A stretch of 64,000 nucleotides of DNA. It comes from Williamsia serinedens. Its GTDB lineage: Bacteria; Actinomycetota; Actinomycetes; Mycobacteriales; Mycobacteriaceae. The notes beneath the pieces were generated by a model. It did not search any database. It saw nothing but the letters and a program-made list of their open reading frames with translations, and was not told where the DNA came from. The stretch spans positions 186,001 to 250,000 of the forward strand of contig NZ_JAMTCG010000003.1 of the NCBI RefSeq assembly GCF_024171725.1, in the 5' to 3' direction. Positions 1-8,156 of the stretch are shown here, piece by piece; the stretch's first letter is position 1; each line of letters starts with the position of its first letter. The position numbers and the translations under genes are program-made.

Positions 1-368
1 GCGGGGTTGTCCTGCTTGCGTCCGAAGCTGGCGACCATCACCAGGGCGAAACCACCGAGGGCACCGACGAGGAGCAACGGCATCGCCAGCGCCACGTTCT
101 GGTGCACGAGGAAGTACGACACGATCGACGACAGGATCAGGACGCCGAGGGTCATGGCCGTCTTGGTGACGACGTCGTCGATGGTCAGTGCACGGGTGCC
201 GACCGGCTGATTCGGCCGCGCGTAGGGGTCCACCTGCTGCGGCTGGCCCGCCTGGCCGTACATCGCCTGGCCGGCGCCGGCCACACCGGTACCGAACCCG
301 GCATAGCCCCCGGCCTTCGAGTTGTCGCGGAGCACTCCGCGCATCACCGGATTGCTGCTCTCTCGCAC
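1..368 (-). CDS. Bax inhibitor-1/YccA-like membrane protein (partial, N-terminal 122 residues)
   Basis: Runs off the left edge, so only the first 122 residues are visible. After a hydrophilic Gly/Gln-rich leader of about 60 residues comes LTIDDVVTKT (61-70), the characteristic lead-in of actinobacterial BI-1/YccA proteins, then two membrane segments at about 71-88 and 92-114. GTG at 368 was chosen because AAAGGA lies about eight bases upstream. The leader region to the right holds a 7-bp hairpin (398-414). Family function in bacteria is poorly defined (integral membrane, possibly ion leak). The family call rests on the conserved lead-in and topology; the remaining transmembrane helices lie outside the window. 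Confidence 0.75.
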   Translation of the reverse strand, partial: MRESSNPVMRGVLRDNSKAGGYAGFGTGVAGAGQAMYGQAGQPQQVDPYARPNQPVGTRALTIDDVVTKTAMTLGVLILSSIVSYFLVHQNVALAMPLLLVGALGGFALVMVASFGRKQDNP

Positions 369-512
369 CGCTGGGGTCCTTTCGAAGTTCTGCCCGTCCC
401 GACCGGCGGTCGGGCCTCGACAGAGGCGTACATCTCCCCAACGACACACCGGTCGCCAGGGTTCCCGCCCGACTTTACTTGCTCTTGACCTTTCGCGCCG
501 TCGGACGCACCG

Positions 513-1658
513 CTACGGCGCGGGGACGTCGCCGACCTGGCAGGCCAGCGCGAAACCCCTGTCGAAGGCGCGAAGCCGGTCGGCCTCCACGTCGTAGAAG
601 AGTCGCGTCATCGCGTCACGCATCTCGGGCAGGACCCGCCCTGACATGCGCAGCACACGCGGTAGGAACGGCGCGGGGATCTCCGCGCACAGCCGGTCGA
701 CGGCCAGGGCGTAGACGGGCGCGACGTCGAGATAGTCGGACCGGAACTCGCGGTAGTCCCGCTCGTCGGCGACCGCCGCGTACGCCTCGGCGAGCGCGCG
801 CGGCATGTCGTCCTCCATGTGCGCCCGCGACGCGGCGACGACCCCGGCGGCGACGTGACGGAACGAGCGGGGGTTGTCGTTCTCGTCGCACACGGCCCAC
901 GCCTCGCGCCACGCGGTGGAGACGGCCCCACCCGAGGTGTAGGCGTGCAGGTTCGAGACATGCCGGCGGTGCAGGACGGCCATCAGCCGCATCATCCACT
1001 CGGGCTCGGCGTAGCGGCCCTCGTCGACGCGGTGCAGCAGCTCCTCGGTGGTGAGGGCGCACAGCCGGGCGAACCAGGCCTTCGGGTCCTCGTCGGCGGC
1101 GAGCTCGTCGGCCAGGATCCGCTGATGACCGAGGTACCGCTCGAGCTGCGGCCGCAGGGCCGCGGCGCCACCCGGCCGCCGACGGGGCGTCCGGCGGTAC
1201 GGCAGCGGCTCGGGGTCGGCGGCGAGGTGCCGCGACTGCTCGGAGAGACCCTTCAGCGACTTCTCGATCGACCGCCGCAGCGGGGGCGCGACCAACGGAC
1301 CGACGGTGGGGACGAAGTCGACGTCGACGACGTAGTGCACGGCGCACCCGTCGTCGGTGGGCTCGATGTCGATGGAGCAGCTGTACTCCCGCAGCAGCGG
1401 GGACGCCTTGAAGATCCGATACGCGAAGCGGTTCGGCTCATCGGCGCAGGTGACGACCTCCTGGACGCGGGGCCGGGTGGGCAGGTCGACCTTCACCTCA
1501 CGGACGGCACCGGCGCGGTCCATCCGGCCGTCGCCACCCGCGTCGCGGGCGGTGGTGAGGCCACGGGACCACGTGTTCTTGACGGCCGGGTCCGTGAGGA
1601 GGCGCCACGCCTGCTCCACACTGCAGTCGAGGTCGGTCGCCAGGTCGAATCGGGTCAT
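513..1658 (-). CDS. SRPBCC domain fused to DUF5995-like domain
   Basis: 381 residues from ATG 1658. Residues 1-150 look like a SRPBCC/polyketide-cyclase fold: an opening MTRFDLATDLDCSVEQAW helix-strand, alternating strands and a closing amphipathic helix. The C-terminal half (from about 165) matches the pattern of DUF5995 proteins, with the segment SRAHMEDDMPRALAEAY typical of that family. Neither domain reveals a substrate. An in-frame ATG at 1703 would add 15 residues that are not part of the SRPBCC fold, so the shorter start is preferred. Monocistronic, transcribed towards the window edge. The two domains normally occur in separate proteins, as far as I know. Confidence 0.7.
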   Translation of the reverse strand: MTRFDLATDLDCSVEQAWRLLTDPAVKNTWSRGLTTARDAGGDGRMDRAGAVREVKVDLPTRPRVQEVVTCADEPNRFAYRIFKASPLLREYSCSIDIEPTDDGCAVHYVVDVDFVPTVGPLVAPPLRRSIEKSLKGLSEQSRHLAADPEPLPYRRTPRRRPGGAAALRPQLERYLGHQRILADELAADEDPKAWFARLCALTTEELLHRVDEGRYAEPEWMMRLMAVLHRRHVSNLHAYTSGGAVSTAWREAWAVCDENDNPRSFRHVAAGVVAASRAHMEDDMPRALAEAYAAVADERDYREFRSDYLDVAPVYALAVDRLCAEIPAPFLPRVLRMSGRVLPEMRDAMTRLFYDVEADRLRAFDRGFALACQVGDVPAP

Positions 1659-1952
1659 GGTGGTCGTCGCTCTGCCGTTCACATGTACGGGGATGGCGCT
1701 CATCCTGCGTGTCCCGACACCCGTGGTCAAGAGGTGCCGATGGTCGCGCCCCGAACGCCACCTCGGCATTCACGGTGGCACAGGTCCCGTGTCACGTCGA
1801 CCTCGAACTCGCGGGTTCGTGACGGGTCACCGGGGACCCCCACGCGACGCGGACCGCCGCATCGGCGAACATGGCATCCTGCAGCACATTCCGGGGCCGG
1901 GCCACGGGCCCCACTGCTTAACACAACAAATGATGTGTGATGTGAAACCATC
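1659..1952. other. Intergenic stretch before the tRNA gene
   Basis: About 290 bases without a convincing gene. Open frames cross it but lack a ribosome site and family-like sequence. Its right end is locally A/T-rich; TTAACA at 1918-1923 and TGTGAA at 1941-1946, 17 bases apart, would place transcription start at the first base of the tRNA and are a possible but weak tRNA promoter. Confidence 0.4.
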
Positions 1953-2026
1953 GCCCCCATAGCCCAATTGGCAGAGGCAGCGGACTTAAAATCCGCCCAG
2001 TGTCGGTTCGAACCCGACTGGGGGCA
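1953..2026 (+). tRNA. tRNA with anticodon UAA (Leu by anticodon), class I fold
   Basis: A complete cloverleaf: 7-bp acceptor stem (1953-1959 with 2019-2025), a three-pair D stem, a 5-bp anticodon stem (1980-1984 with 1992-1996) enclosing CTTAAAA with anticodon TAA at 1987-1989, a 5-base variable loop (1997-2001), a 5-bp T stem around TTCGAAC, and discriminator A at 2026. The anticodon reads UUA (Leu). Bacterial tRNA-Leu is normally class II with a long variable arm; this one is class I. CCA is not encoded. Confidence 0.93.
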
Positions 2027-2070
2027 CTACCGGTCTCCGACCGGGGGGCACGACCGGAGGGGTCGTCCGG

Positions 2071-3312
2071 TCAACGGACGGCAGCCGGGTGGAGAACCTC
2101 GTGGAGCCGGTCCGGCCCTCGGCCCGACCGAAGGCCACGGAGCATCACGGCGCACCCCAGCGCCGACAGGATCGCCGCCGACGCGTAGAGCGTCACGTAC
2201 CCGAACACGTCGCCGACGACCCCGGCCGCGAACCCCGCGACACCCTGCACCACCACGACCGCGCAAGCGAGCAGGGTGTAATCCGTTCCCGCGAAGGCCT
2301 TCTCGGCCGAGTCCATCATGAGTGCGAACACCGCGACGGTGGCGATGCCACCGCAGACGTGTTCGGCCACCGTCGCGACGACGATCACCCCGACCCCGCC
2401 GCCGCCCGCGGCCACGACGAACGCCACCAACGCGACCGACTGGGCGACACCACCCACGAGGAGAGCCGTCACCCGACCGAGTCGGAACGCGAGCACTCCC
2501 CCCACCGCGGCTCCCGCGACGGCGGCGCCCGACGACACCGCGCCGTCGAGAAGGGCGATCTCCCGCAGCGTCAGACCCTGATCGGACAGGAAGGGACCGA
2601 TCAGCGCCGACCCCATCGCGCTGCCGAACTTGTACGCCGCCACCAACCCGACGAGCGCGAGGACACCCGGCCGCGCCAGCCGTCGCGCCCAGGTGACCGG
2701 CGACGCCGCGGCATCCTCGCGGCGCACCGGGGACGCCGTGTCGCGGAACCACAGCACGGGGATGGTGGTGAGCACCACCAGGACCGCCATCGCCACGAAG
2801 AGTGCCCGCCAGTCGGCGATCGAGTACAGCCACAGCAGCCCGCCGCCGCCGGCGATCATCCCGACGCGGTACGCGCCGACCTGGATGCCGTTGCCGAGCC
2901 CCCTCCCCCGCGTGTCGAGGGCGGTGACGGCGATGCCGTCGGTCGCGACGTCCTGGGTCGCGGCGAACACGTTGATCAGTGCCACGCCGACGAAGAGTGG
3001 AGCCGTCGACGCACCGAGATCGACACAGGCGAGGACGAGAGCCACTGTGGCGGTGGCGATCTGCATCGCCACGACCCACCGTCGGCGGGTCCCCGTACGG
3101 TCGACGAGCGGCGCCCAGAGGACCTTCAGGGCCCACGGCGCGAACAGGATCCCGGTGGCGCTGATCGCCACGAGCGAGTACCCCGACTGCCGCAGCACGA
3201 CGGGCAGTGCCGTCGTGAAGAACCCGTACGGCAGACCCTGTGCGAAGTAGAGCGACAGGAGGAGGACGACCACCGACGGTCGCGCCGACGAGGCGCGCGT
3301 CGCGGTGGTCAT
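2071..3312 (-). CDS. MFS transporter, AmpG/PAT family
   Basis: 413 residues with twelve predicted membrane helices. The YFAQGLPYGF motif (22-31) in the first helix and KVLWAPLVDR (63-72) in the loop after the second are hallmarks of the PAT subfamily, which includes AmpG muropeptide permeases and acetyl-CoA transporters. Substrate cannot be read from sequence; in an actinobacterium muropeptide recycling is possible but unproven. ATG 3312 is preceded by AGGA. It lies 22 bases downstream of the cyclase-like gene on the same strand and could be co-transcribed with it. Confidence 0.85.
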   Translation of the reverse strand: MTTATRASSARPSVVVLLLSLYFAQGLPYGFFTTALPVVLRQSGYSLVAISATGILFAPWALKVLWAPLVDRTGTRRRWVVAMQIATATVALVLACVDLGASTAPLFVGVALINVFAATQDVATDGIAVTALDTRGRGLGNGIQVGAYRVGMIAGGGGLLWLYSIADWRALFVAMAVLVVLTTIPVLWFRDTASPVRREDAAASPVTWARRLARPGVLALVGLVAAYKFGSAMGSALIGPFLSDQGLTLREIALLDGAVSSGAAVAGAAVGGVLAFRLGRVTALLVGGVAQSVALVAFVVAAGGGGVGVIVVATVAEHVCGGIATVAVFALMMDSAEKAFAGTDYTLLACAVVVVQGVAGFAAGVVGDVFGYVTLYASAAILSALGCAVMLRGLRSGRGPDRLHEVLHPAAVR

Positions 3313-3334
3313 CGTCCTGGCCGAGCGGCCTCGG

Positions 3335-3763
3335 TCAGCCGTCGACCTGGTCGCGCAGACCCTCGGTCGCCATCTGGATGATCGCCTTCTTGCCCTTGTT
3401 CAGGACGAACCCGGGAACGGGGATCTTCGGGTCCAGGCTCATCTCGAACTCGACGTGTGTGCCCCCGCCGTCGGCGTCGGTGAGCGTGTACACGGCGTGC
3501 TGCGCCTTCTGCTGGCCGCCCTCGACGAGATCCCAGGTGACACCGGAGTCCGACCACGAGAACGACAGCGTCTGCTCGTCGCTGATCCCCATGAGCGACA
3601 CCTTCATCCAAGCCTTGGTCGGGCGTCCCTCGTCGTCGCGCTCGAGGACCTCGATCTCCTTGTGGATCGGTGACCACGTGGGGAGGTTCTCGACGTCGGC
3701 GATCGCCGCCAGTACGTCTGCGCGAGAGGCTTTCACATCGACCTGTGCGGTTCCGGAGACCAT
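3335..3763 (-). CDS. SRPBCC family (polyketide cyclase/dehydrase-like) protein
   Basis: 142 residues, the usual length for a single START-like lipid-binding domain. It opens with a short strand (GTAQVDVKASRADVLAAI) and contains the conserved NLPTWSP turn, followed by the long antiparallel sheet and a C-terminal helix (KKAIIQMATEGLRDQV). Many mycobacterial relatives are small, cytosolic and of unknown ligand. It sits between two MFS genes on the same strand with short gaps (9 and 22 bases), which suggests an operon, although the transporters need not be functionally related. Confidence 0.8.
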   Translation of the reverse strand: MVSGTAQVDVKASRADVLAAIADVENLPTWSPIHKEIEVLERDDEGRPTKAWMKVSLMGISDEQTLSFSWSDSGVTWDLVEGGQQKAQHAVYTLTDADGGGTHVEFEMSLDPKIPVPGFVLNKGKKAIIQMATEGLRDQVDG

Positions 3764-3772
3764 GCGCCCACT

Positions 3773-5083
3773 CTAACGTGACAACGAGCGTTGCAACGTC
3801 GAGTCGTCGTTCCCGACGTCGGGTGTGGGACCCTTCACCGTCCGGGGCCCCCGGATCCCGGCACAACACACAGCGGCCACGACGCACAAGCCCGCGGCCA
3901 GATGGAAGGCGAGGTCGTAGCTGCCCTCGGCGTCCCGGATCCACCCGGCCCCGAACGCCGCGACGGCCGCGCCGATCTGATGCGAGGCGAACACCCAGCC
4001 GAAGACGACCGGCGTCCGGTCGCCGAACCACTCGCGGCAGATCGCGATCGTCGGCGGCACGGTGGCCACCCAGTCGAGGCCGTAGAAGATGATGAACACC
4101 CACGTGCTGGGCTCGGCGTGCGGTGACAGCAACGACGGCAGCAGCACGAGCGACACCCCGCGACCGAGGTAGTACACGACGAGCAGCACCCGCGGGCTGA
4201 CACGGTCGGTCAACCACCCCGAGAAGACGGTGCCCGCGACGTCGAAGATGCCGATCGTCGCGAGCAGGCCCGCCGCGACCGTCGTCGGCATCCCGTGATC
4301 GCCCGCCGCAGGGATGAAGTGCGTGCCGATCAGGCCGTTGGTCGTCATCCCGCAGATGGCGAAGCTCGCTGCGAGGAGCCAGAACGCACGGGTGCGCATC
4401 CCGATGACCAGACCTGCGAACGCCGCGGAGAACGTCCCCGTCGGGAGGACCTCCTCGGGCGTGTCGGCGACCCCACCGACGGGTGCCAGCCCGACGTCGG
4501 ACGGGCGGTCGCGGATGAACACCAGCACCAGAGGGACGACGGCCAGAGCCACCGCGGTGACGATGAGCGATGCGACGCGCCACCCGAAGCGATCGGTGGC
4601 GGCCGCGACCACGGGCAGGAAGATCAGCTGGCCGGTGGCGCTCGCCGCGGTGAGGATGCCCGTGACCAGACCCCGTCGTTCGACGAACCACCGGGTGGCC
4701 ACGGTGGCCACGAAGCCCATCGAGATGGACCCGGTGCCGAGCCCCACCAGCACGCCCCACAGCAGCAACAGTTGCCACTCGGCGGTCATCGTCGCACCCA
4801 GCCCCGTACCGGCGGCGATGAGCGCCAGTGCGACCGCGAGGACCGGCCGCACCCCGAAGCGGTCCATGAGCGCCGCGGCGAACGGCGCGGTGAGACCGAA
4901 CAGCGTCATGTTGATCGACATCGCGGCACCGACCGTGGCGTGCGACCACCCGAACTCCATGTGGAGCGGGTCCATCATGACGCTCGGTACGGCACGGAAC
5001 CCGGCGGCGCCGAGGATCGCGACGAAGGCGACCGCCGCGACGATCCATCCGCGATGGATCCGGCGGGTCGGGGTCAGCAGCAT
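3773..5083 (-). CDS. MFS transporter
   Basis: 436 residues, about twelve membrane helices. Motif A appears as MDRFGVRP (73-80) in the loop between helices two and three, and RWFVERRGLVTG marks the loop after helix four, as in oxalate/formate-antiporter-like MFS_1 proteins. ATG 5083 is favoured because upstream in-frame starts would add a hydrophilic Arg-rich stretch overlapping the divergent gene. No good ribosome site is visible. It diverges from a GlxA-type regulator 71 bases away across a perfect inverted repeat, so control by that regulator is likely (inference). Substrate unknown. Confidence 0.82.
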   Translation of the reverse strand: MLLTPTRRIHRGWIVAAVAFVAILGAAGFRAVPSVMMDPLHMEFGWSHATVGAAMSINMTLFGLTAPFAAALMDRFGVRPVLAVALALIAAGTGLGATMTAEWQLLLLWGVLVGLGTGSISMGFVATVATRWFVERRGLVTGILTAASATGQLIFLPVVAAATDRFGWRVASLIVTAVALAVVPLVLVFIRDRPSDVGLAPVGGVADTPEEVLPTGTFSAAFAGLVIGMRTRAFWLLAASFAICGMTTNGLIGTHFIPAAGDHGMPTTVAAGLLATIGIFDVAGTVFSGWLTDRVSPRVLLVVYYLGRGVSLVLLPSLLSPHAEPSTWVFIIFYGLDWVATVPPTIAICREWFGDRTPVVFGWVFASHQIGAAVAAFGAGWIRDAEGSYDLAFHLAAGLCVVAAVCCAGIRGPRTVKGPTPDVGNDDSTLQRSLSR

Positions 5084-5120
5084 GAGGAGAACTCTCGCCC
5101 ATCGGGACGCGCCTCGCCAT

Positions 5121-5155
5121 TGGCACGATCGCCACAATGCGGGAAGATCGTGCCA
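5121..5155. promoter_or_regulatory. Perfect 10-bp inverted repeat between MFS and GlxA-type regulator genes
   Basis: TGGCACGATC (5121-5130) is repeated exactly in inverse orientation at 5146-5155, with a 15-base spacer; the right arm ends on the A of the regulator's ATG. It lies in the 71-bp divergent region. Position and symmetry fit an operator that could control both genes, probably bound by the regulator itself. Confidence 0.55.
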
Positions 5156-6159
5156 TGACACCGGTTCGTCGCCATCGCGTGGTGGTGCTGTTGCTCGCCC
5201 CGGTCGTCGGTTTCGACGCGACGATCGCCCCGCTCGTCTTCGGGGAGGCACGCGACCGCGACGGATCGCCCCTGTACGAGGTGGTCACGTGCTCCCTGGG
5301 CGGTGGGCCCGTGACCACCACGAGTGGCTACGGCATCGTTCCCGCCGGGGACCTCGACGAACTCACCACCGCGGACACGGTCGTCGTCCCCGGGACGCGG
5401 TATCCCCCCGCTCGGGAGAGGGGGACTCTCGATCCCGAGGTGGCGGCCGCGCTCGACAGCGTGCCGTCCACGGCTCGGTGGGTGTCGATCTGCACCGGCG
5501 CGTTCGTACTCGCCGCGTCCGGGCGGCTCGACGATCTCCCGGCGACGACCCACTGGCGCGCCGCCGCCGAGTTCCGGGCGCTCTTCCCACAGGTCCGGCT
5601 CGACGAGGCCGTCCTGTTCGTCGACGGTGGCGACGGAGAGTCCCGGTCGACCGGACCCTTCAGCTCCGCCGGGTTGTCCGCGGGGATCGATCTCTGTCTG
5701 CACCTGCTCCGCCTCGATCACGGGGCCGCCCTGGCGAATTCGGTTGCCCGGTATTGCGTCGTCCCGCCGGTGCGAGAGGGCGGTCAGGCACAGTTCATCA
5801 GTCACGCCGTCGTCGACCGTCCCGACGACAGCACGGCGCCGACACGCGCGTGGGCCCTGGACCACCTCGTGGAGGACCTGTCGATCCGTCGTCTGGCCGC
5901 GCACGCGCACATGAGCACACGAACGTTCAGCCGTCGCTTCCGGGCCGAGACGGGCGTGTCCCCAGGCGAGTGGGTGCGCAACCGCCGCGTCGACCGGGCG
6001 CGCGAGATGCTCGAGGCGGGTGGGGCGACCGTCGACGAGGTCGCGGCGCGGTCGGGGCTGGGCAGCGCCGACAACCTGCGTCATCACCTGCGGACAGGCA
6101 TCGGGATGTCGCCGACCGCCTACCGAAAAGCGTTCTCGCAGGTCACTGCATCCGGGTGA
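5155..6159 (+). CDS. GlxA-family AraC-type transcriptional regulator (DJ-1/PfpI + HTH)
   Basis: 334 residues. The N-terminal 200 or so form a DJ-1/PfpI-like domain: VVVLLLAPVVGFDATIAP start and the nucleophile-elbow segment SICTGAFVLAASG with Cys113. The C-terminal 100 residues are an AraC/XylS double HTH (SIRRLAAHAHMSTRTFSRRF and the RARE-type end LRHHLRTGIGMSPTAYRKAF). Such proteins sense small molecules and activate nearby genes. The ATG at 5155 was preferred to one 18 bases upstream because the operator-like repeat ends there. It diverges from an MFS gene, its probable target. A hairpin overlaps its stop codon. Confidence 0.88.
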   Translation: MTPVRRHRVVVLLLAPVVGFDATIAPLVFGEARDRDGSPLYEVVTCSLGGGPVTTTSGYGIVPAGDLDELTTADTVVVPGTRYPPARERGTLDPEVAAALDSVPSTARWVSICTGAFVLAASGRLDDLPATTHWRAAAEFRALFPQVRLDEAVLFVDGGDGESRSTGPFSSAGLSAGIDLCLHLLRLDHGAALANSVARYCVVPPVREGGQAQFISHAVVDRPDDSTAPTRAWALDHLVEDLSIRRLAAHAHMSTRTFSRRFRAETGVSPGEWVRNRRVDRAREMLEAGGATVDEVAARSGLGSADNLRHHLRTGIGMSPTAYRKAFSQVTASG

Positions 6160-6170
6160 CCTGCGAGAAC
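6132..6170. terminator. Perfect 15-bp hairpin overlapping the regulator stop codon
   Basis: GTTCTCGCAGGTCAC (6132-6146) pairs exactly with 6156-6170 around a 9-base loop; the TGA stop at 6157-6159 lies in the right arm. It separates convergent genes and has no T-run, as is common for actinobacterial terminators, so it may act in both directions. Confidence 0.7.
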
Positions 6171-6202
6171 GGGGTTGGGTTGGACGGTTCGTGCGTCAGG
6201 CG

Positions 6203-6547
6203 TCAGTCCTGGTGGTGCGGGTAGGCGCTGCGGTAGCGCGTACGTCGCACGCGGGCGACGTGCTCCTGGAGGGTTCGGTCACCGCGGGCCATCGCCGCGG
6301 CACGGATCGAGTAGACGACCGTGCCGTACAGCACAACCCAGACGACGAGTGCGACGATCCCGGGCACCGTGTTGCCGGTGGCGAGACCCGCGATGCCGAG
6401 GGCGAGAGCCGCCGACCCGAACATGAACGCCACCCATCCGACCCGTCCCCACCGCAGGGCCTTCTGCAGGTGTGCGCGGCGCTCCCGGGCCGGTGACATG
6501 GCCTTGCCGCGACGCTTCTTGGCCGCTGTTCCGACTGCTGCAGTCAT
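6203..6547 (-). CDS. Small two-helix membrane protein of unknown function
   Basis: 114 residues. A basic N-terminus (KKRRGK, then RERRAHLQKALRWGR) precedes two hydrophobic segments at about 36-56 and 60-81; the tail is Arg-rich and ends in PHHQD. No catalytic motif or known domain was recognised. The start is supported by GGAGCAGG upstream of ATG 6547. It converges with the GlxA-type regulator, the hairpin lying between them, and is probably transcribed alone. Confidence 0.65.
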   Translation of the reverse strand: MTAAVGTAAKKRRGKAMSPARERRAHLQKALRWGRVGWVAFMFGSAALALGIAGLATGNTVPGIVALVVWVVLYGTVVYSIRAAAMARGDRTLQEHVARVRRTRYRSAYPHHQD

Positions 6548-6655
6548 TTGCCTGCTCCTTGCTTCACGGGCGACTGGACCAACTGTCCAACACCGGACGA
6601 ACTGAACTATTCCGCTGAGCGCGAACGCCGCGACCTCACAACGCGGCTGCCCGCG

Positions 6656-7516
6656 TCACCGCCCGTCGAAACCGTCGATCACCGATGCCATGTCCTCACG
6701 GGCGTGACCTGCGTCGACGGTCGAGACGAAGCGGTCGTGGATGGCCTGCATCACCGATGCGTCCATGCCGACCGATTCCATCGCGGCGGCGATGAGACCG
6801 GCGTCCTTGAGGGCGCCGTCCGCGCCGAACGACGCCGGGAACTCCCGGGCCAGCATCGCCTTGCCCTTGAGCTGGGCGTATCCGGCGTCGAGCGGGCCGC
6901 CGGAGATCGCGTCGAGGAAGAGCTGCGGGTCGACGCCGAACCGCTGGGCGAGACCGATCGCCTGGCCGGTCGCGGTCACCAGCGACAGCACCCACGAGTT
7001 CGCCACCAGCTTGAGGCGGTGACCGTCGCCGAGCTCCGGCCCGACCCAGACGGTGCCGGCACCGATGGCGTCGAGCACGGGCTCCACCCGCTCGCGCAGC
7101 GACTCGTCGCCGCCGACGAGAACGGTGAGCGCGCCCTTCTCCGCGGGTTCCTTCGTGCCGAGGACGGGCGCGTCCAGCATGGCGATCCCGTGCTCGCGGG
7201 CGAGCCGGCCGAGACGGTCGACGCCGTCGAGCCCGACGGTCGACGTCTGCAACCAGACCGCGCCGTCGGAGAACTCCCCTGCGACGGTTCCGACCACGTC
7301 GGCCACGGAATCGGCGTCGTAGAGCATCGTGACGACGATCTCGGCACCGCGGACGGCCTCGGCCGGGTCGCCGACGACGGTCGCGCCGTCGTCGGCGAGA
7401 GGAGCCGCCTTCTCCTGGCTGCGATTCCACACGGTCAGGTCATGGCCGGCACGGATGATGCTGCGCGCCATGCCCGCTCCCATGATCCCGGTCCCGAGAA
7501 GTCCGATTCGCGCCAT
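6656..7516 (-). CDS. NAD(P)-dependent oxidoreductase, 3-hydroxyisobutyrate dehydrogenase family
   Basis: 286 residues. The N-terminal Rossmann motif GLLGTGIMG (5-13) is followed by the family pattern MLDAPVLGTKEPAEKGALTV and the lysine-bearing helix LKLVANSWVL, whose Lys is the catalytic residue of beta-hydroxyacid dehydrogenases. Length fits the family. Members oxidise 3-hydroxyisobutyrate, tartronate semialdehyde or gamma-hydroxybutyrate, and the substrate cannot be settled here. ATG 7516 with GTGGGA upstream was preferred over an in-frame GTG nine bases earlier. No operon partner. Confidence 0.87.
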   Translation of the reverse strand: MARIGLLGTGIMGAGMARSIIRAGHDLTVWNRSQEKAAPLADDGATVVGDPAEAVRGAEIVVTMLYDADSVADVVGTVAGEFSDGAVWLQTSTVGLDGVDRLGRLAREHGIAMLDAPVLGTKEPAEKGALTVLVGGDESLRERVEPVLDAIGAGTVWVGPELGDGHRLKLVANSWVLSLVTATGQAIGLAQRFGVDPQLFLDAISGGPLDAGYAQLKGKAMLAREFPASFGADGALKDAGLIAAAMESVGMDASVMQAIHDRFVSTVDAGHAREDMASVIDGFDGR

Positions 7517-7666
7517 TGATCCCACATCCCATCGCGTCAGGTGCCATCTGCCGTGCCGGGACCATGACGTCTGTCATGGGATCCCGGCGACCGCCGGATC
7601 AACACTGATGCGCATGACGAACTTCCCGATCGGCGACGTCGGGAGCACCGAACCACGTCCTCGAGC

Positions 7667-7765
7667 GTGCACCAGATTCCGCCGAGCGTGCACACGACGC
7701 CGCAGCGGCGGCAACGACTGCACGGTCGCGCGAATCTGGTGCACGGTCGACGGGATCGACTGCAC
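7667..7765. repeat. Array of five GTGCAC/CTGCAC hexamers at 21, 30, 21 and 21 bp spacing
   Basis: Within the 281-base gap before the symporter partner gene, hexamers start at 7667, 7688, 7718, 7739 and 7760 (GTGCAC, GTGCAC, CTGCAC, GTGCAC, CTGCAC). CGTGCACCAGATTC (7666-7679) also recurs as a perfect inverted copy at 7732-7745. No gene is supported here: an antisense frame yields short repeated peptides without a ribosome site. It could be a dispersed genomic repeat or a phased protein-binding array. Confidence 0.6.
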
Positions 7766-7797
7766 GTTCGGTGTCGTCGGGGGCGGAAGCCCCGGGG

Positions 7798-8139
7798 TCA
7801 GCCGGCGTCGACCTTCCGTCCCTCACCCGGGTCGGCGGCCTGTGACGGATCCCGGACGGGCAGCGGGCGCAGCAGCGCCCAGGCGACGAAGAGCGCGGCG
7901 ACCGCGGCCAGGATCAGGCCGACCCAGAGGTTGGCCGTCGTGCCCGCCTCGAGGTCGACGCGGTTGGCGTCCGACGGCCTGTGGGACTCGATCCCCAGGA
8001 CGCCGGGTGCGGCGCCCCCGACGATGAGGACGATCCCGTAGATGCCCATCAGCGCGGCGACGATGATGCGGATGTCGAAGATCCGGGCGAGGAACTGCGC
8101 TCCCCGACCGGCCGTCGGGTGGGGTTGCTCGGTGATCAT
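7798..8139 (-). CDS. Small two-helix membrane protein paired with the SSS symporter
   Basis: 113 residues, two membrane segments at about 24-44 and 70-90 joined by a polar loop (ESHRPSDANRVDLEAG). AGGAG lies about eight bases before ATG 8139. It begins 17 bases after the symporter stop on the same strand, which suggests co-translation. Some SSS transporters are accompanied by small two-helix proteins, but this one does not look like DUF485 or another recognised partner family. A role in stabilising or tuning the symporter is inference. Confidence 0.7.
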   Translation of the reverse strand: MITEQPHPTAGRGAQFLARIFDIRIIVAALMGIYGIVLIVGGAAPGVLGIESHRPSDANRVDLEAGTTANLWVGLILAAVAALFVAWALLRPLPVRDPSQAADPGEGRKVDAG

Positions 8140-8156
8140 GCGAGAACTCCTGACAC

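Noticed and set aside
7574-7765. Minus-strand 63-codon frame over the hexamer array, giving short repeated peptides (TVHQIRA-like)
   Set aside because: The repetition is explained by 21-bp DNA periodicity; no ribosome site, no domain, and it would overlap the intergenic repeat entirely.
7666-7765. CRISPR array
   Set aside because: Units are 6-bp hexamers at 21-30 bp, not 24-37-bp repeats with unique spacers, and no cas gene is present.
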